Part shown: one piece after another, positions 9,786 through 18,118 of the stretch
How positions within the stretch are numbered: the stretch's first letter is position 1
How the letters are laid out: each line of letters starts with the position of its first letter
Source of the DNA: Euprymna scolopes
Taxonomy: Eukaryota > Mollusca > Cephalopoda > Sepiida > Sepiolidae
DNA: 20,898 nucleotides
Assembly: GCA_024364805.1 (NCBI GenBank)
Contig: CM044490.1
Location: 123,469,445-123,490,342, forward strand
Direction of reading: 5' to 3'
Position numbers and translations under genes: made by a program
The notes under the pieces: model-generated
Told to the model about the DNA's origin: nothing
The model's database searches: none
Seen by the model: the letters and a program-made list of their open reading frames with translations, nothing else

Positions 9786-9791
<6 letters not shown>

Positions 9792-10005
9792 TAGATCATT
9801 ACTATATATTGGGTCCAATATAATAATAAATGCAAAATCTGTATTAATTAAATATTATATTAAAGCGAATTTTACAACTGGACAATTCCGGGCGACCTGG
9901 TTATATATAAAACCAAATAATTATACACCAAAAGACTATGAAACTGACAGGCAAACATACATAGAGACAGACAGATAGAAAAACAAACGGACAAACAAAC
10001 TGATT

Positions 10006-10085
10006 TGAATTATTTGGACTACTATTTTCATCTTTGTTGTTTTCACAACATTTCGGCTGATATAACCACTGATCTTCAGGTATTT
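10006..10085 (-). repeat. Structured motif copy 2
   Basis: Read on the minus strand: CCTGAAGATCAGTGG, then ATATCAGCCGAAATGTTGTG, then AACAAAGATGAAAATAGTAG and TCCAAATAATTC. The CTGAAGA and CCGAAA parts are well kept, and the downstream AAGATG, AGTAGTCC and CCAAATAA-like landmarks match the other copies. Confidence 0.75.
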
Positions 10086-10535
10086 ATTTAAAAACTTGGG
10101 CACTTGTACGAAATTTTGGACTAACCACTTGATTAAATCAATAAGGATATTTTTTTAGTGAGGCTTCACCGGATAAAGGGGTTATTTTAGTCTTAGATAC
10201 GATAGCTTGTAGTACGGAATGAGCTTTAAAGTTGGAGCTTATATCGGCTGAAAGGCTGTGAAAAAAGTAGTATGAATCCTTTAAATAATACCGTACATAT
10301 CATAATTTAAAAAATACTAAAACATAAAATTAGTTTCTAATCTTGTCAGAAAATATACATCATTGGAATTTTTATGTTAAATTTGAGAACAGAGCTAGTT
10401 ATTAATTGAGTTATTCTTAGCAATTAGCACTTTTACAGTATTGTGGTTGATAAAACAAGAACAATTATTCTACGTGAATATTAAAGATTAGAATGAGATT
10501 AAAAAAAAAAGATTACGTTTAAAACTTATGTACAT
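10086..10535. other. AT-rich stretch without recognised feature
   Basis: No open frame, hairpin or tRNA-like box was noted. It may be the body of the repeat whose end is the motif at 10006-10085. Confidence 0.5.
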
Positions 10536-10990
10536 TCCCGAGTTTGACATGAGTTTACGGTTTGAAAAGTTTATCTTCCTCCCGTGATGTAAAGATGTGA
10601 CACAAGGTCGGACGGTAGGATTTGAAAATCTAACCCCCTAGAGAACGAGTATTCTGGCCTACAAAAAATGGCTGGGCAGCCTTGTTGGTATTCTCTGGTA
10701 GGCACGTCTCAGGCGAATCGCAAAAAAACCCCAACTTCTTTAAGAGTGGGAGCGTGGACTTTTTAGAACTGCATCAGAGCAGAATCATACCTCAGCCAAC
10801 AAGGTATACGTCATCTCAACCATGACCTCCGGAGCTGAGGAAAACGAGTTTGAAAAGATGCACCTGATAAACACCAGAAGTAATAGCGGCCGAAATGTTG
10901 TGAAACTAACAAAGATGTAAATAGTCGCCTGAATTGTCTAAATCATGCCAGTTATCAATCCTAATCTAAAATTTTTGAAACAAATCAGCA
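10536..10990 (+). repeat. Dispersed repeat family R3, with structured motif copy 3 at its 3' end
   Basis: The part around TTCTGGCCTACAAAAAATGG (10652) and GGGAGCGTGGAC (10748) recurs at 17790-17895 (TTCTGACCTACAATAAATG, GGGAGCGTGGAC). Near 10860 the motif CACCTGATAAACACC, then GCGGCCGAAATGTTGTG, AACAAAGATG, AATCCTAATCTAAAATTTTT matches copy 6 at 20174-20285, including its downstream AATCCTCATCTCAAAAATTT. This suggests that the motif is the 3' region of a longer interspersed element. A frame starting at 10945 overlaps this end and is not supported. Confidence 0.65.
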
Positions 10991-12032
10991 AATGCACAAA
11001 GAGACAGAGGAACCGGATAACAAAGAAAACATCAAGAAAGCAGAGAGAACCTGACAGACATAAACCGAAACATAGTTCACGTTTACAGACGCATAAACAT
11101 GTAGACACTTGGGGCCCAGCACGTTGTAGCAAAGTATGTCGCAAGGAACAGAAGACAAGTAATAACTCGATTCACTTTTTTTCCGTTGAATCAACGATAT
11201 TTATTTATTTCCAGAAACCTTCCAGATGATCCTCGGTCACATTCTTCTTTTTATATCTTGTTTTCTTCATCTCGTGCACAGCCCGGCATTTGCATACAAT
11301 TTCCAACGCTATGTTACAATATGAACCGACTTACAAAAAGAGAAAAAAAAAAACAACTAACAAAAAATGGCATCGATTTAAAAAAAAAATACCCATTGGC
11401 ACGATAATCGTGAACCATTTATTTAATTTATTTTAAATGTAACCGTAAATTTTCCACAGGTCTCACGAGTAATCAAATTTGGAAAATTCGCTTCGTATTT
11501 CTTCCTCTTTTCGATGCGGCCATATTTTTATGGCTATAAATCAATGTTAATTTTCAAGACTAATTCTTTACATGACGTTTTCATAGTCCTATTAATGAAA
11601 TGTACTTTTTATTGATTAAATTTAGGCTGGTTATTAAGAGAGAATTAGGAATAAGAAGAAAAACCTTTCGGTGCACTATGCGAATAAAGATTACAAATTT
11701 ACCAGATATGCCACTCGTAAAACCGCAATACATTTTTCGTACACTCTCTCATTTAGTGTTACGAGAAGATTCATTACCAGATTTCTTTAACTCGATTTAC
11801 TAGCAGCAATAGTCGTCACAGGCAAAGACGAACATTTTTGTTTGGATTTTGTTAAGTAATGAAAAGCGGAGAAATATTGAAATAAGAGAAATTCATTTTG
11901 TCTTTAAAAAAATAATTAATGTTCATAGTACCGTCTTGATGTGTGACAGTGACCCTATGCAGTGACGAATGCAGAATAAGACAAAGGTTGATTTTTAGTA
12001 TAGGTGAAATATAGCTCTCCAAAAAAAGGAGA
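10991..12032. other. Stretch without supported gene
   Basis: Several overlapping frames of 67-94 codons exist (for example 10945-11229, 11186-11407, 11600-11803) but show no domain and lie in AT-rich DNA. AAATATAGCTCTCCAAAA at about 12008 recurs at 14150. Nothing else recognised. Confidence 0.55.
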
Positions 12033-12033
12033 A

Positions 12034-12102
<69 letters not shown>
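12033..12102. repeat. Compound (CT)n(TA)n microsatellite
   Basis: About 13 CT units run into about 22 TA units. The R1 repeat copy 2 starts within five bases of its end. Confidence 0.96.
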
Positions 12103-12106
<4 letters not shown>

Positions 12107-12107
<1 letters not shown>

Positions 12108-12707
12108 CTAGCAGGGAGACCGGACGTTGCCCGGGATTAAATGATGATCAATGAATGTTTAACACTATATTTTAGTATCATTGAAATTGGTGAAATCGCT
12201 CATTTTTAAGTCAGATAGATTTATTGATGTTTTAGTTTGGAAACCTATGGAGCTGCATTGAAAGGCAGTTTCACATTTGTTTCGGCAGTGACTCGGTCTA
12301 CAATACATTGTAGTCTACATTGCACTGTGGAGAACCTACTGTTTTTATAAAATTATTTTTATATGTAATGGCTTGAATTAAAGTTTAAAATGAAAGTCAA
12401 GTATCATGATAAAATTGTGTTCTAAACAAAAACATTCATATACGTCGGGTATTTCGGCTTGTGTTGTAATAAAACTAATCAAATGCACATGTAATGTTAG
12501 GCTGTGTAAGGAACTTTGGTCAAAATTGTCTGTTCGTTTTTTCATGGTTTTTCGATTATTGATGCTTATTAAAGACATTCCGATACTAGAACTTTCTAAG
12601 AATATTGTCAGATATATAAAGTACATTTGGGTGAAATTTCATAAATGTCGGATCAGGAAACGAATTCACACACATATAAAGTTCCTTTTATATAAAAAAG
12701 TAGATAG
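12107..12707 (+). mobile_element. Dispersed repeat family R1, copy 2
   Basis: It begins ACTAGCAGGGAGACCGGACG then TTGCCCGGG, and contains the family landmarks GATCAATGAATGTTT, GAAATTGGTGAAATCGC, GCACTGTGGAGAACCTACTG, CTTGAATTAAAGTTTAAAAT, TAATAAAACTAATCAAA, GTGAAATTTCATAAATGTCG and GGAAACGAATTCACACACAT. It is near full length but carries internal insertions and deletions relative to copy 3. It abuts a (TA)n tract at the 5' end and has CACACACATATA near the 3' end. The frame 12406-12747 inside it is not conserved in the other copies. Confidence 0.87.
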
Positions 12708-12814
12708 ATACACAATCATAACTTTATATATAGATACACACTCCTAAATGTTTACAAAAATTTAAAAAAAAACACAATCTGCCCATGTTACGCACATTCT
12801 TGTCTATACATACA

Positions 12815-13043
12815 TATTATTTTTATATCAGTTTTCGGTATTTACTTCAACAGTGCTTAATACGTCAGTAGAGCTAGGTAGTAAGTTATGAAAATGTATA
12901 TTCTAGTAAACCTACACAGAATTCTTAGCATTTCATCGTTATGATAATTCGTCTGGCTATTGTAATAGCCTGACAAATCTTCACGAGGATGAAGTGTAGA
13001 AAATTATATGTAGCTTAATTGTCATATATATTTTCATAACTTT
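12815..13043. mobile_element. Foldback element, family F1 copy 2
   Basis: The flank with CAGTGCTTAATACGTCAGTA matches 1233-1252 of copy 1. The arms at about 12880-12918 (AAGTTATGAAAATGTATATT) and 13009-13043 (reverse AAGTTATGAAAATATATATG) are inverted. The spacer between the arms is about 90 bases and differs from that of copy 1. The element abuts the mariner terminus at 13050. Confidence 0.72.
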
Positions 13044-13049
13044 ATATAT

Positions 13050-13250
13050 TCGAGGGTCGTTACAAAAGTAAAGCCTTCCATTCTTTATTACCTCAAAGAG
13101 TTTAATAGCTACTAAGATGGCAGTGGTAGCATTAAAACGGTCGACATTTTGTGCTCTAGAATTTATTTTTCTACATAGCCACGACCATTCCCAATGCACT
13201 TTAGTCATGAATTTAATTAGGCATCTCAATCACACCAATTAATTTCTTAG
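13050..13250 (-). mobile_element. Mariner 3' end with terminal repeat and transposase C-terminus
   Basis: The plus-strand end TCGAGGGTCGTTACAAAAGT resembles a mariner terminal inverted repeat and follows TATAT, fitting TA target use. On the minus strand, 13164-13201 encodes KCIGNGRGYVEK followed by a stop. This matches the C-terminal end of many mariner transposases (KCIE-x-x-GDYVEK). The rest of the transposase was not found upstream on the minus strand, so this is a 5'-truncated remnant. Mariner transposases cut and paste DNA at TA sites. The longer frame at 12981-13229 is in a different reading frame and is an artefact. Confidence 0.62.
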
Positions 13251-14505
13251 AGTCTCGCACCGTCAACATCAGCAACAGAGAGATGAAACTTGCAGATCAT
13301 AAATGCATGTTCAGTCATCATAATAATGCAATTTGCAATACCCTCTTATTCATTTCGTTGGAATAAAAAAAATAGGACGTATTATTTACGGGGGACCTCT
13401 CTCTGTGTGTGTGTGTGTAAATATAGTTTCTTAATGCAGCATTGATATATTATACTTATATCGTGCATTCTGTTTCGGAGTTAAGCTGTATTTTTGTATC
13501 TCCACATCTTTTGTATCAATTGATTTTGATAGTGTGAACACAGTCGCTTTGCTTTACTTAAATTATAAGTCAGTTCGTAATTAAGAAGTAATTTTAAAGG
13601 TCGTTGGGTTTATATGATTTGACATCGACATGCACGTGTACCAATTAAAAAATCTGGTACACCTTTATCCTATCAGGTGTCTTGAATGTATGCTGCTCCA
13701 CGTGCTTGTTTGTGAACCACTTGACATATGATAGACACGTTTTCAATCCAACTGACAGCATTTGTCCAACTGTGAGATTTGACCCCAAAAGAGTGTAATC
13801 TACAGAAAGACTTAATTATTCATGGGGTATATCATGTAAATTCACTTTTAGTTTGATCTTCATAGTTTTCTGCTTTGAACCACTTTACGGGATCCAGAGT
13901 AATTGAGTTAATCTTATAAAAATAATGAATAAGACTTAACAAAAGATGAAAGAAATGATGGCACAATTGATATGGCAGATATTGGAACCGCTTCATGTCA
14001 AAATATCAAAAACACTAAAAATCTAACATAATACTTTAAAGGCGACATAAGTTTTTATACAAAAAATAAGAAAAATGCATAATAAAAAAAATTTACAAAA
14101 AAAAAAAAACTTTTTATGATGAAACCAGCTAAAGTGTTTAATATAGAGCAAATATAGCTCTCCAAAATAGAATTATATATTCAAACAATATGTCGAAAAA
14201 GTGGAGAAAATTAATCATTGAAAGATGAAGAAAGTTTGAGGAAAAGACTGTTAAGCCTGCAGTATTGAAATGTACTAATAAAAAGCAGGATGGATCCGAA
14301 TTTCCTGACAATTTTCAACAAGAACTGAAATGTACAATCCCTGATAGATGTATTGTCTAAAGCTGGTTCGGTGAACCATGTGAAGCCACAGTGTTAGACA
14401 AGACTAAAAATTGCATAGGGATATGCTACCACCCAGACTCCCCAAATATTGCTGTAATATTTGTCCACATGGACGCCCGACATCTACATATATACATAAC
14501 AGAAA
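13251..14505. other. Long stretch without recognised gene
   Basis: It contains a (CT)n(GT)n tract at 13397-13418, an A-run at about 14098-14110, and AAATATAGCTCTCCAAAA at about 14150. No open frame above 60 codons with any motif. GGGGTCAAATCTCACAG (minus, about 13770) is faintly like a B box but too weak to call. Confidence 0.55.
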
Positions 14506-14620
14506 ATGTAAACGGCACAGTCACGTTGATACAATGCTTCTGGTCATATTACCAAAGTTAAGCAACATTGAGCCTGGCCAGTAGCAGATTGGTGACTGTT
14601 ATAGCGATAAAAAGGGTATA
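14506..14620 (+). pseudogene. 5S rRNA-derived sequence, copy A
   Basis: ACGGC, then CACGTTGAT, ACCAAAGTTAAGCAACATTG, GCCTGGCCAGTA and GATTGGTGACTG follow the order and spacing of metazoan 5S rRNA (ACGGCC, CACGTTGA, ACCGAAGTTAAGCAACGT, GGCCCGGTTAGTA, GATGGGTGACC). The region equivalent to the internal A box (AGTTAAGCAAC) is intact, but the middle and 3' end are diverged and the terminal helix cannot close. It is therefore a pseudogene or the head of a 5S-derived SINE, not a working 5S gene. 5S genes are transcribed by Pol III from internal promoters, which makes them prone to retroposition. Confidence 0.8.
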
Positions 14621-14843
14621 TAACTCTAAATAAAGAAAGGCAAGAGTTATCGCCCTCTGCTCAGTTACGACTCTTGTGGATTAGAGAGTTCGAGAGGGCA
14701 GGGAGAAACTAACAAGATAGCGACACACCAGGCACTCAATGTCGTCATGTAAATAATTTAATGTTTCTACCGTGAATAAAATAGGTTAAAGATTAAATAA
14801 GTCTGCATATTTGTTATGATATCCGGCGATCCTGGCGTTACAT
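14614..14843 (+). mobile_element. Possible LTR-like fragment (fossil)
   Basis: A TATATAA box near 14617, AATAAAG and AATAAAA signals, a G/C-richer middle and a closing GGCGTTACA resemble part of a Gypsy-type long terminal repeat. There is no partner repeat, no clear 5' terminus and no internal coding region in the window. If real it is a solitary, incomplete and old relic. A SINE body following the 5S-like head is an alternative. Confidence 0.25.
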
Positions 14844-14849
14844 TTCTCT

Positions 14850-15510
14850 GAACACAACAGTGACCTGCGTGTAGGTGGAAGTTCAGGGCAGTCCTACTAC
14901 TTTCTAACGTGTGTATTTACTAACATTAACAGATGGAGTTAATCGAACTTATTCATCTCAACTGCAGTCACAAAAGGATGATGATGTATTAACTACTTTG
15001 AGGCGATTACATCTGAAAGTGTGAAATGCCATAAAGCCAAATCTATAAATATTGTTGGAATGAAATCAGATTTTTCTCGGTATATATAAATCAAAGTTTT
15101 TTTGTTTTTTTTGGAGATTCCTAGCTTTTTAATACATAAAAATACATTTTTTAAGTAATCTACAATCGTTGTTAAAATCGAATGTTATTTTACAACTATT
15201 TTACCGATTTTTATACTTGATCTTTACCAATATATAATTTTTATGCAGAGAGGAAGACAGAAGCGTACTAATTTAACAACTAAACATTTCTCAATATGAT
15301 GAAAAAGAGAAAATTTTCATTTGGCCTTTTCACTGTGTTTCTCTTTTTCATTGCCTTTAGATGATTACTAAGCAACTTCATATAAATAACATTTTTTTTC
15401 TTTTACACAGTGATCACCACGTATCAAGGCCCGGAAGCCACTCAGGGATAAGGTTATTGCAAGTACATTACGTTAGTGTGGAGATTTGATGAAGTGTTTA
15501 CTTAAGGGAG
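14850..15510. other. Stretch without recognised feature
   Basis: No domain-bearing frame was seen. The last part, about 15410-15510, may be the 3' untranslated region of the minus-strand LINE that begins at 15802, but nothing diagnostic supports this. Confidence 0.5.
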
Positions 15511-15802
15511 CGGTTCATTAGGAATTTTTTAACTTAAATGGGCGGTTCATTAGGAATTTGAAGACATCCAAGTTGTAGTCCGGTGGGAAGCAGGCAGACG
15601 GAACAGAGTTCCACAGGCGTGCAGATCTAAGAAAGAAGCTTTGTTCATGGAATCCGCGTTTTGATTTAGGCACAGATATAGAGTGGGGGAAATTTTTCCC
15701 AGTGGATTCATCTAGACTGGTGTTTTTCATGAAAGATTGGCGAGGGGGGACCAGAGATTGGAGTTCAGACGAGCACCTGCCATGGAAATAACGATAAAAC
15801 AT
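15511..15802 (-). mobile_element. LINE 3' end: C-terminal tail of ORF2
   Basis: A 94-codon open frame (15518-15802) matches the C-terminal tail of non-LTR retrotransposon ORF2 proteins: FYRYFHGRCSSEL at residues 2-14, a Ser/Pro-rich middle with VPKSK, FFLRSARLWNSVP near 56-68, and CFPPDYNLDVFKF near 71-83. This tail lies after the reverse transcriptase. The reverse transcriptase and endonuclease are absent, so it is a 5'-truncated insertion. The frame is open, so it may be fairly young. The stop lies in a 32-base direct duplication at the 3' end (TTCCTAATGAACCGC repeated). Its 5' limit lies within eight bases of the 5S-like sequence that starts at 15810. The clade (Jockey/CR1 group or RTE) is not resolved. 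Confidence 0.85.
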
Positions 15803-15809
15803 ATGCTAA

Positions 15810-15923
15810 TATACGGCGTAATCACGTTGACACACCGGTTTCCGCTGGATCACCGAAGTTAAGCAACGTTTAACCTGGTCAGTACTAAATGGGTGACTAT
15901 TCGAGACTTCCAGGTGCTGTATG
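15810..15923 (+). pseudogene. 5S rRNA-derived sequence, copy B (near full length)
   Basis: TACGGCGTAATCACGTTGA, CACCGGTT, GATCACCGAAGTTAAGCAAC, ACCTGGTCAGTACTAAATGG, GTGACTA and AGGTGCTGTATG match metazoan 5S rRNA along about 114 bases, close to the usual 118-121. The internal A box region is perfect (GAAGTTAAGCAACG). Several changes lie in the C box region, and no T-run terminator follows. It is therefore more likely a retroposed copy or SINE head than an expressed 5S gene. It is oriented head-to-head with the LINE fragment at 15511-15802. Confidence 0.87.
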
Positions 15924-16100
15924 TGCTCTCTGCTAATCTCGACATTGTTTCCAGTCGTCTTGGACTTCTGCTTGCCACTGAACTCAAATAGTGCTGATTC
16001 AGGAGAGGTGTGGTTGGAGATTGCGCAACCTTTGCTATACAATTACACGCGCAGCTGCCCCCACAGCGGGTATCCTTTATCTATTGAGATCGAATGGAGG
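15924..16100 (+). repeat. GC-richer tail following the 5S-like copy B
   Basis: This segment is clearly richer in G and C than its neighbours (CGCGCAGCTGCCCCCACAGC near 16049). It directly continues from the 5S-like end, so it is probably part of the same composite element. The short frames on both strands (15806-16042, 15921-16112, 15991-16191) overlap it and the 5S-like part; no protein is supported. Confidence 0.5.
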
Positions 16101-16204
16101 CATCGAATATAACACGTCCATTCTTAGCAATAGGACTCATGATCAGTTTGTTAATTTAAATTCTTTGCCGATTCGTTCCTTATCTTGTTAAATTCGAATA
16201 TCAA

Positions 16205-16310
16205 ACAGCATTGTATTATTTGAATTCTCCAGATTACTATTCTCATTTCGAGCGTTATTTTCATAATATTTCGATCTATGTAATCTCCGACCTTCTGCAG
16301 ATGTATCTTC
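16205..16310 (-). repeat. Structured motif copy 4
   Basis: On the minus strand: CTGCAGAAGGTCGGAGATTA, CATAGATCGAAATATTATG, AAAATAACGCTCGAAATGAG, AATAGTAATCTGGAGAATTC, AAATAATAC. All landmarks of the family occur in order, with substitutions in CTGAAGA and CCGAAAC. Confidence 0.68.
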
Positions 16311-16631
16311 ACAAATACACCAATCTAAATTAGATAATACTAATTGTAGAACTATAATGAATCTTTTTTAAAATCTCTCGTATCTGTAATCATTGCTTGT
16401 AAAGGTGAAATTCATACTTATTTTTCTAGTTTAAACTTGTTCACTGTTTGTGAAACTTATTTAAAATTAATTCACGCATGCTCAAGTTTGCTGTAAGTTA
16501 ATTAATTAAATAAAAGTAAGTTAAATAATTTTGATAAAGTCGTGACGAACAAAATTAACAAACTACTCAGATCTGTTTATGGCATTTGAAACCTTGGATC
16601 ATCTTATGCCTAAAGACAATATTGTATTAAA
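16311..16631. other. AT-rich stretch without recognised feature
   Basis: No frame, hairpin or RNA signal was seen. Confidence 0.5.
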
Positions 16632-17225
16632 CCCGAGGTGCCCATTACGTCGATCGTGATTGACTGGTCGATCGCAGAGATTTTGTGGGTAGATCGTATG
16701 GTATTGAAAAGAAAACCGTTAGTGCTGGCAAACTGTTAGAAACTTGCGGCAGAGCCAGAGACACAGTCAAGTGCACAACTTGAGAGTTAAAACAAATTGG
16801 CAGTTGTCTGTCAGAGTTCAACAAACGCTTTCAAAGACTTTGCTTTACTCGGGCTGATAGCCACATTCATGTGCTGCCCCTTCTAAAAAGATGCTGAGGT
16901 TGTTTCACTCGCATCTAAAATTGCAACCTAAACTCTTCTGGAGTAAGAGATGATATTCTGACACTATACGCTGACATTCAGCTGATGCAGAGCTCAAGAA
17001 CACTTATAGAACTTACTCACAGAAGACCCCAGCACCAATGAATGTGCCACCTTCTTGATTGCATTATTTAGGTGTACTTATTTATATGAGTCAGTCTTTT
17101 CCCACTTGAAGATCATTAAGTCCAAATACTGCTCCACCATGACTGATGAGCATCTATAAGTCTGCTGGATGCTGGGTATTAGCAGCTATTGTCCGAACTA
17201 TGCATCACTGACTGATTCCATCTAA
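16632..17225 (+). mobile_element. Internally deleted hAT transposon with transposase C-terminus
   Basis: The 5' end CCCGAGGTGCCCATTACGTC followed by GATCG resembles a hAT terminus of the CAGGGGTGCCCAATACGTCG type. Near 16790-16890 a frame reads CLSEFNKRFQRL, similar to the EFxxRF segment upstream of the dimerisation domain. From 17022 to 17225 a frame gives ALFRCTYLYESVFSHLKIIK then SKYCSTMTDEHL, a stop, and GISSYCPNYASL. This is the hAT C-terminal dimerisation block (usually STYLCESLFSxMKxIKSKYRSRLTDEHL). The BED finger and most of the RNase H-like catalytic domain are missing, and there are at least one stop and a frame change. A 3' terminal repeat was not found. Relatives have been domesticated as ZBED, SCAND3 and FAM200 proteins; this copy looks dead. 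Confidence 0.78.
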
Positions 17226-17503
17226 GGCAAGTCATTAGAGTAAGGTAATGACAAAAATCTACAGATCTGTACTGTGCGATATAGGTTGATACAATAATGC
17301 ATCGTACACCTGCATATACTCTACATAAAAATATAATTTACAATATATTTATAAATGTTTTGCATTTTTAGTGAGTGGTGCATCATTTAAATGTAGTCAT
17401 GTTGAACAGATGTGTACACTCCTGTATTAAGCAATTTAATACAAGATGTTATTTGAATTATAGCTGAAGGAAAACACGCTTTCTTGTGTTTATAACTATA
17501 AGA
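17226..17503. other. Sequence after the hAT fragment
   Basis: No clear 3' hAT terminus or other feature was recognised. Confidence 0.45.
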
Positions 17504-17750
17504 TTCGGAAATGATGATAATACCGAGAAAATTTGATCTTAACTGCTTAAATTTTTATTTTAACTACATTTAAAATGTGGTTCTAATGAACTATAGAAAG
17601 TGGATTTATACTCTACAAAAGATACATATTGTTTAATATTTCGAAATCATGATAATACCGGAAATATCTATAATCAACGATTCCTGTTAAAACTACATTA
17701 AAAATGTGGTTCTGATAGACTATACGCAAGGTACATATTTACTTTCTTGC
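17504..17750. repeat. Direct tandem duplication, two units of about 135 bp
   Basis: TTCGGAAATGATGATAATAC at 17504 recurs as TTCGAAATCATGATAATACC at 17640. ACTACATTTAAAATGTGGTT (about 17564) recurs as ACTACATTAAAAATGTGGTT (about 17693), followed in both by CT, a purine-rich variable part and ACTATA. The offset is near 130-136. The units differ by scattered substitutions and small indels. Confidence 0.8.
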
Positions 17751-17754
17751 TAGG

Positions 17755-17925
17755 AAACAAAGTCAGGTGTGATTCTGAGTCAAACCTGTTCTGACCTACA
17801 ATAAATGCCGGAGTAGTCTATTCGGCATTCACTATGTTATTAAATAAAATAACCTCTTCCAAGAAAGAAGGTAAAACCTGGGAGCGTGGACCTCCCTTGA
17901 CTAAACAGAACCATAGTGTCCAGTA
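17755..17925 (+). repeat. Dispersed repeat family R3, partial copy
   Basis: TTCTGACCTACAATAAATG and GGGAGCGTGGAC match landmarks at 10652 and 10748 in the same order and with similar spacing. The 3' structured motif is not in the expected same-strand position here; instead an opposite-strand copy lies at 18022-18118. Confidence 0.5.
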
Positions 17926-18021
17926 GCAACAAAGGCACTGTAAAACAGATTTGTACCATAATTGGATGCTGCAAAAAATACACATTAATGAAGTATTAAA
18001 TGAAATACATATTTCGGAATG

Positions 18022-18118
18022 TGTGTTATTTGGATTGGTCAGACTGCTGTTCTCATCTTGATGTTATTCTTCAGAAAGTTTCGGCCGATGTAACCTCTCA
18101 CGTTCTTCAGGTGCATAA
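18022..18118 (-). repeat. Structured motif copy 5
   Basis: On the minus strand: GCACCTGAAGAACGTGAGAG, GTTACATCGGCCGAAACTTT, CATCAAGATGAGAACAGCAG, TCTGACCAATCCAAATAAC. CTGAAGA and CGGCCGAAAC are intact, and the downstream portion matches copy 6 closely. Confidence 0.78.

Noticed and set aside
10945-11229. A 94-codon K/R-rich frame on the plus strand
   Set aside because: It starts inside the tail of the R3 repeat, the composition follows A-rich DNA, and overlapping frames on the other strand are equally long.
12406-12747. A 113-codon plus-strand frame
   Set aside because: It lies wholly in repeat R1 copy 2 and runs past its end; the aligned frame is not kept in the copies at 7455 and 18641.
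13765-13785. Minus-strand GGGGTCAAATCTCACAG as a B box
   Set aside because: Resemblance is weak. A vague similarity to 19645-19670 was noted but is too short to support a family.
15806-16191. Three overlapping short frames on both strands
   Set aside because: They overlap the 5S-like sequence and its tail, which explain the unusual composition better than a protein would.
17149-17161. CTGATGAGCATC as a canonical hammerhead core
   Set aside because: It is part of the hAT transposase coding segment (TDEHL) and has no GAAA partner at the right distance.
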